Source: Mansonella perstans
Lineage: Eukaryota > Nematoda > Chromadorea > Rhabditida > Onchocercidae
Length of the DNA: 64,000 nucleotides
Assembly (NCBI GenBank): GCA_037074765.1
Contig: JBAMDO010000145.1
Span: 82,774 to 146,773, forward strand
Direction of reading: 5' to 3'
Below the pieces are notes generated by a model that worked only from the letters and a program-made list of their open reading frames with translations, searched no databases and was not told the origin of the DNA. Of this stretch, positions 61,701-64,000 are shown piece by piece (positions within the stretch are counted from its first letter, which is position 1; the number at the start of each line of letters is the position of its first letter). A program made the translations under genes and the position numbers.

Positions 61701-62306
61701 CTTTTAGCATTTCAAACTTGAAGATCAAATATACAAAGATCTGTTAGGATATGTTAATCCGAAAAACACTATTTTCAACGATTAAATGGAGGCACTTGGG
61801 CATTCTCATTCATTCGTTCAGGTTTTTCAGTTTATTCGTTTCATGCTTGCTTGCTATAAATAACTCAACAGAGCATAGCTGATCAATTATAGCTAAATTG
61901 TACGAAAATTTTTTTGTATTTAAAACAAATTAACATTTTTATTTTGATTGAATAACTGATTTTTATTTGTTTTTATTTGACCTTTTACTCTTCAACCGTA
62001 AATTTAATTCCATTTCCATTCAAAATTTTTGTATACATAATTTCATTCTACTAAATTGATACAAATAGAATTTGATTACTATAAATCAAAAATAAATAAA
62101 ATTCTACAAAAGTTAACTCCAAATAACTTTATGAAATTATCATCACTGATGTAATTTAAAAGTGCTCGGATACAGTAACATGAAAAAACAAATCATCATA
62201 TAACAATTATTGGTATAATCTGCAATCTAAAGCAGCTGATAAATTGCGTGAAACGTTGCAACATTGATATTATCGTGAAAATCTTTTAAAAATGTCACCA
62301 ATTATC

Positions 62307-62329
62307 TTTTTTTTTTTTTTTTTTTTTTT
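62307..62329. repeat. Poly-T run, 23 bases
   Basis: Uninterrupted T homopolymer within an otherwise A-rich + strand. Confidence 0.9.
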
Positions 62330-63577
62330 GAAACGATTCCATTACAGTTAATTTTGATGTGAAATGAAAAAAAGGCGATAATTATTTCTTCATACTTATT
62401 ACTTCGCTTCGAATAAATTCTGTGATGGCTTTTTTTTTGCTGAGATATGTTAAATATTTGAAAAATATTTTATGGAAATTAAAATTTTTTTCAACTGGTC
62501 AAACATCGCTAAATATTTGCAATGAAATAAATTTCTACGTCTTATTAATTTCTTTCAAATCTGCAATATAATAGCACATTAACCATCAATTTTTAAAAAG
62601 TTCACAAATAACTTTCAGATGATCACAATATTTGCACACATCGTTTTAATTAGAGTAAAAAATCAATTAGAATAAAAAAGACCTAACCGGAGTAAAAAAG
62701 CCAAGTTAAAATTGACTGCAAAATAATGGTCGCTTTTTTAAATTAAAATGATACAGGAGTGAAAAAAAATAAATGACGACCGATGACAATGAATTAAAAT
62801 AAACGAAAACCGATGACAATGAATTAAAACACTTTAAATCTAAGTATTTGAACAAATTTTAAAGTCCTGCAGAAATTTAAAAAATATTGCAATCAAATTA
62901 CTGCTGGAACAATTTAATCAAATTTAAAAATATTTTCAAAGATTGCAAAGTATGCAACAAATTAAGGAAATAAAAACCAATAGGTAAGAAGAAATATCAA
63001 CACATATACTCATTGACATATCAAAATGAAATCGAGGATAAGCTGTACGAGGAAAAACAACCAAGCATGCAGTTACATAAAAAAAATTAAAATATGACAA
63101 TTACTTTCTCAAGTTTACTCAAGTCGAAAATATCAGTACTCTCTCAAGAACAAAGCTACAAAATGAACTCCAGGATAATCAACATTAAAATCAATAATCT
63201 GTAAAATCAATAATTCAATATTTTTGCTAATCCTTATGACTAATGATATTATCTAAAATTTCAATTTTAGAGCGGGTCATTTCAATAAACACATCAAAAT
63301 TATTCAACTGCTTTGTTTACATCGATAATTTCATAGTTTTCAGATTAAAATGGCAAATGAGATTGGATAGACGGTTAATTACATCCGAAATGATCTATGA
63401 CAATTACATAACATAGGCAAAATGGATGAATGTTTTTGATAAGTGATAAATTTGCAAGACAACAAATGAATTCAATCGGATTAATGGTCATTTCAATGAC
63501 ATAACAGTTTTCAAAAATATAAACAATAACATGATATAAATACTCAGAACATAAACATAATAAAGAAATTATTTTTT
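62330..63577. other. A-rich intergenic stretch
   Basis: No coding region recognised on either strand. It is A-rich on +, unlike most of the window, and has a 30-bp tandem pair at 62770-62829. Confidence 0.6.
62770..62829. repeat. 30-bp tandem duplication, two copies
   Basis: TAAA(T/C)GA(C/A)(G/A)ACCGATGACAATG continuing AATTAAAA, exact 30-base period at 62770 and 62800. Confidence 0.9.
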
Positions 63578-63579
63578 AG
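63578..63579 (+). other. Candidate trans-splice acceptor
   Basis: TTATTTTTTAG ends eight bases before the ATG at 63588. A T-rich AG this close to a start codon is typical of nematode spliced-leader acceptors; use is inferred. Confidence 0.4.
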
Positions 63580-63587
63580 CCTTAGGC

Positions 63588-64000
63588 ATGCATCTTCAAA
63601 TATTTCGTGCAACCCTAATTGAAATTTTTTTATCAGTTTTTGTATTTGGCCAAGATGGTAAGTTTATTTCTAAAGCCCTGCTGTCAATAGTCTTTTATCA
63701 TTTGAATTTTTTTTATTTGACTAGTATTAAGATAACTTATTAGGAATATACATAAATTTCTGACAAACTTAATTTTTTTTTTTGTTTTCGTAGAACAGTG
63801 GTTTAATTTTGCAGAAACTATCACTACTCCGTCAATATTTCCTCCGTCAACAATCTTGCCGGCATTAACAGCTTTTCTCAGATCAACATCTCTGATAACA
63901 ACAACAGCTCCACGGGCAATCATCGATAATGTAGTTCCAAATCTCAACTATTTCATTGTTGCTGGAAGTTTATGTCATTTGTCCATGGCATCGACAAAAA
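63588..64000 (+). CDS. 5' part of a gene for a secreted or type I membrane protein
   Basis: Exon 1 (63588-63657) codes MHLQIFRATLIEIFLSVFVF then GQD. This is a typical signal peptide: short polar start, hydrophobic core LIEIFLSVFVF, small residue G before the likely cleavage site. Donor GATG|GTAAGT is a strong consensus and leaves one base. Exon 2 begins at 63794 (acceptor TTTTCGTAG) or 63815 (acceptor AATTTTGCAG); both give Glu and the same frame, differing by seven residues (QWFNFAE). The frame then stays open to the window edge through a Thr/Ser/Pro-rich stretch (ETITTPSIFPPSTILP...) that could be O-glycosylated. No domain is reached within the window, so the function is unknown. A minus-strand frame over the same DNA (63684-63947) starts just after a stop and lacks splice signals, so I prefer the + reading. 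Confidence 0.55.

Noticed and set aside
63684..63947. 87-codon minus frame over exon 2 of the last gene
   Set aside because: Begins immediately after a stop, lacks splice signals and ends in A/T-run sequence. The + reading has a signal peptide, a consensus donor and good acceptors.

Overview
This is AT-rich eukaryotic nuclear DNA with no bacterial-style gene packing. It has very long non-coding stretches, dozens of homopolymer and microsatellite tracts, and small exons separated by introns of 0.09 to 8 kb. Splice acceptors in the gene I could assemble end in short T-rich TTTTCAG/TTTAG-type signals and several donors are GTAAGT/GTATGT. This points to an animal, most likely a nematode. A parasitic, filarial-like genome would fit the low GC and long introns, but the species is not identified.

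Layout. 1-37.8 kb holds no gene I can assemble. It contains one GC-raised, exon-like island (732-895), a 24-bp minisatellite inside a diverged local duplication (7971-8576), long CA, GAT, GTT and TG tracts, GA- and G-rich purine tracts, and a GC-rich hairpin (29329-29375). 38058-54547 (+ strand) is a nine-exon gene. All splice phases agree and the exons join into one 453-residue reading frame with a stop. The protein is hydrophilic and low-complexity (acidic, Ser/Pro, Gln, TP/SP-rich and Gly/Ser segments); I do not recognise its family. Its 8.1 kb third intron contains a second coding-like island (40278-40452) followed by AATAAA and a 15-base A run. That island is either an alternative last exon or a retroposed cDNA fragment.

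54.5-63.5 kb is mostly unassigned, with a weak exon candidate at 57838-57950 and a cluster of short open frames on the minus strand (about 61.1-61.7 kb). At 63588 a second + strand gene begins. It has a signal-peptide first exon, a good donor, and a second exon open to the window edge with two possible in-frame acceptors.

No tRNA, rRNA, CRISPR array, transposase, reverse transcriptase or viral gene was recognised. The two gene models are inferred from splice signals and reading frame only; no transcript or homology evidence was available.
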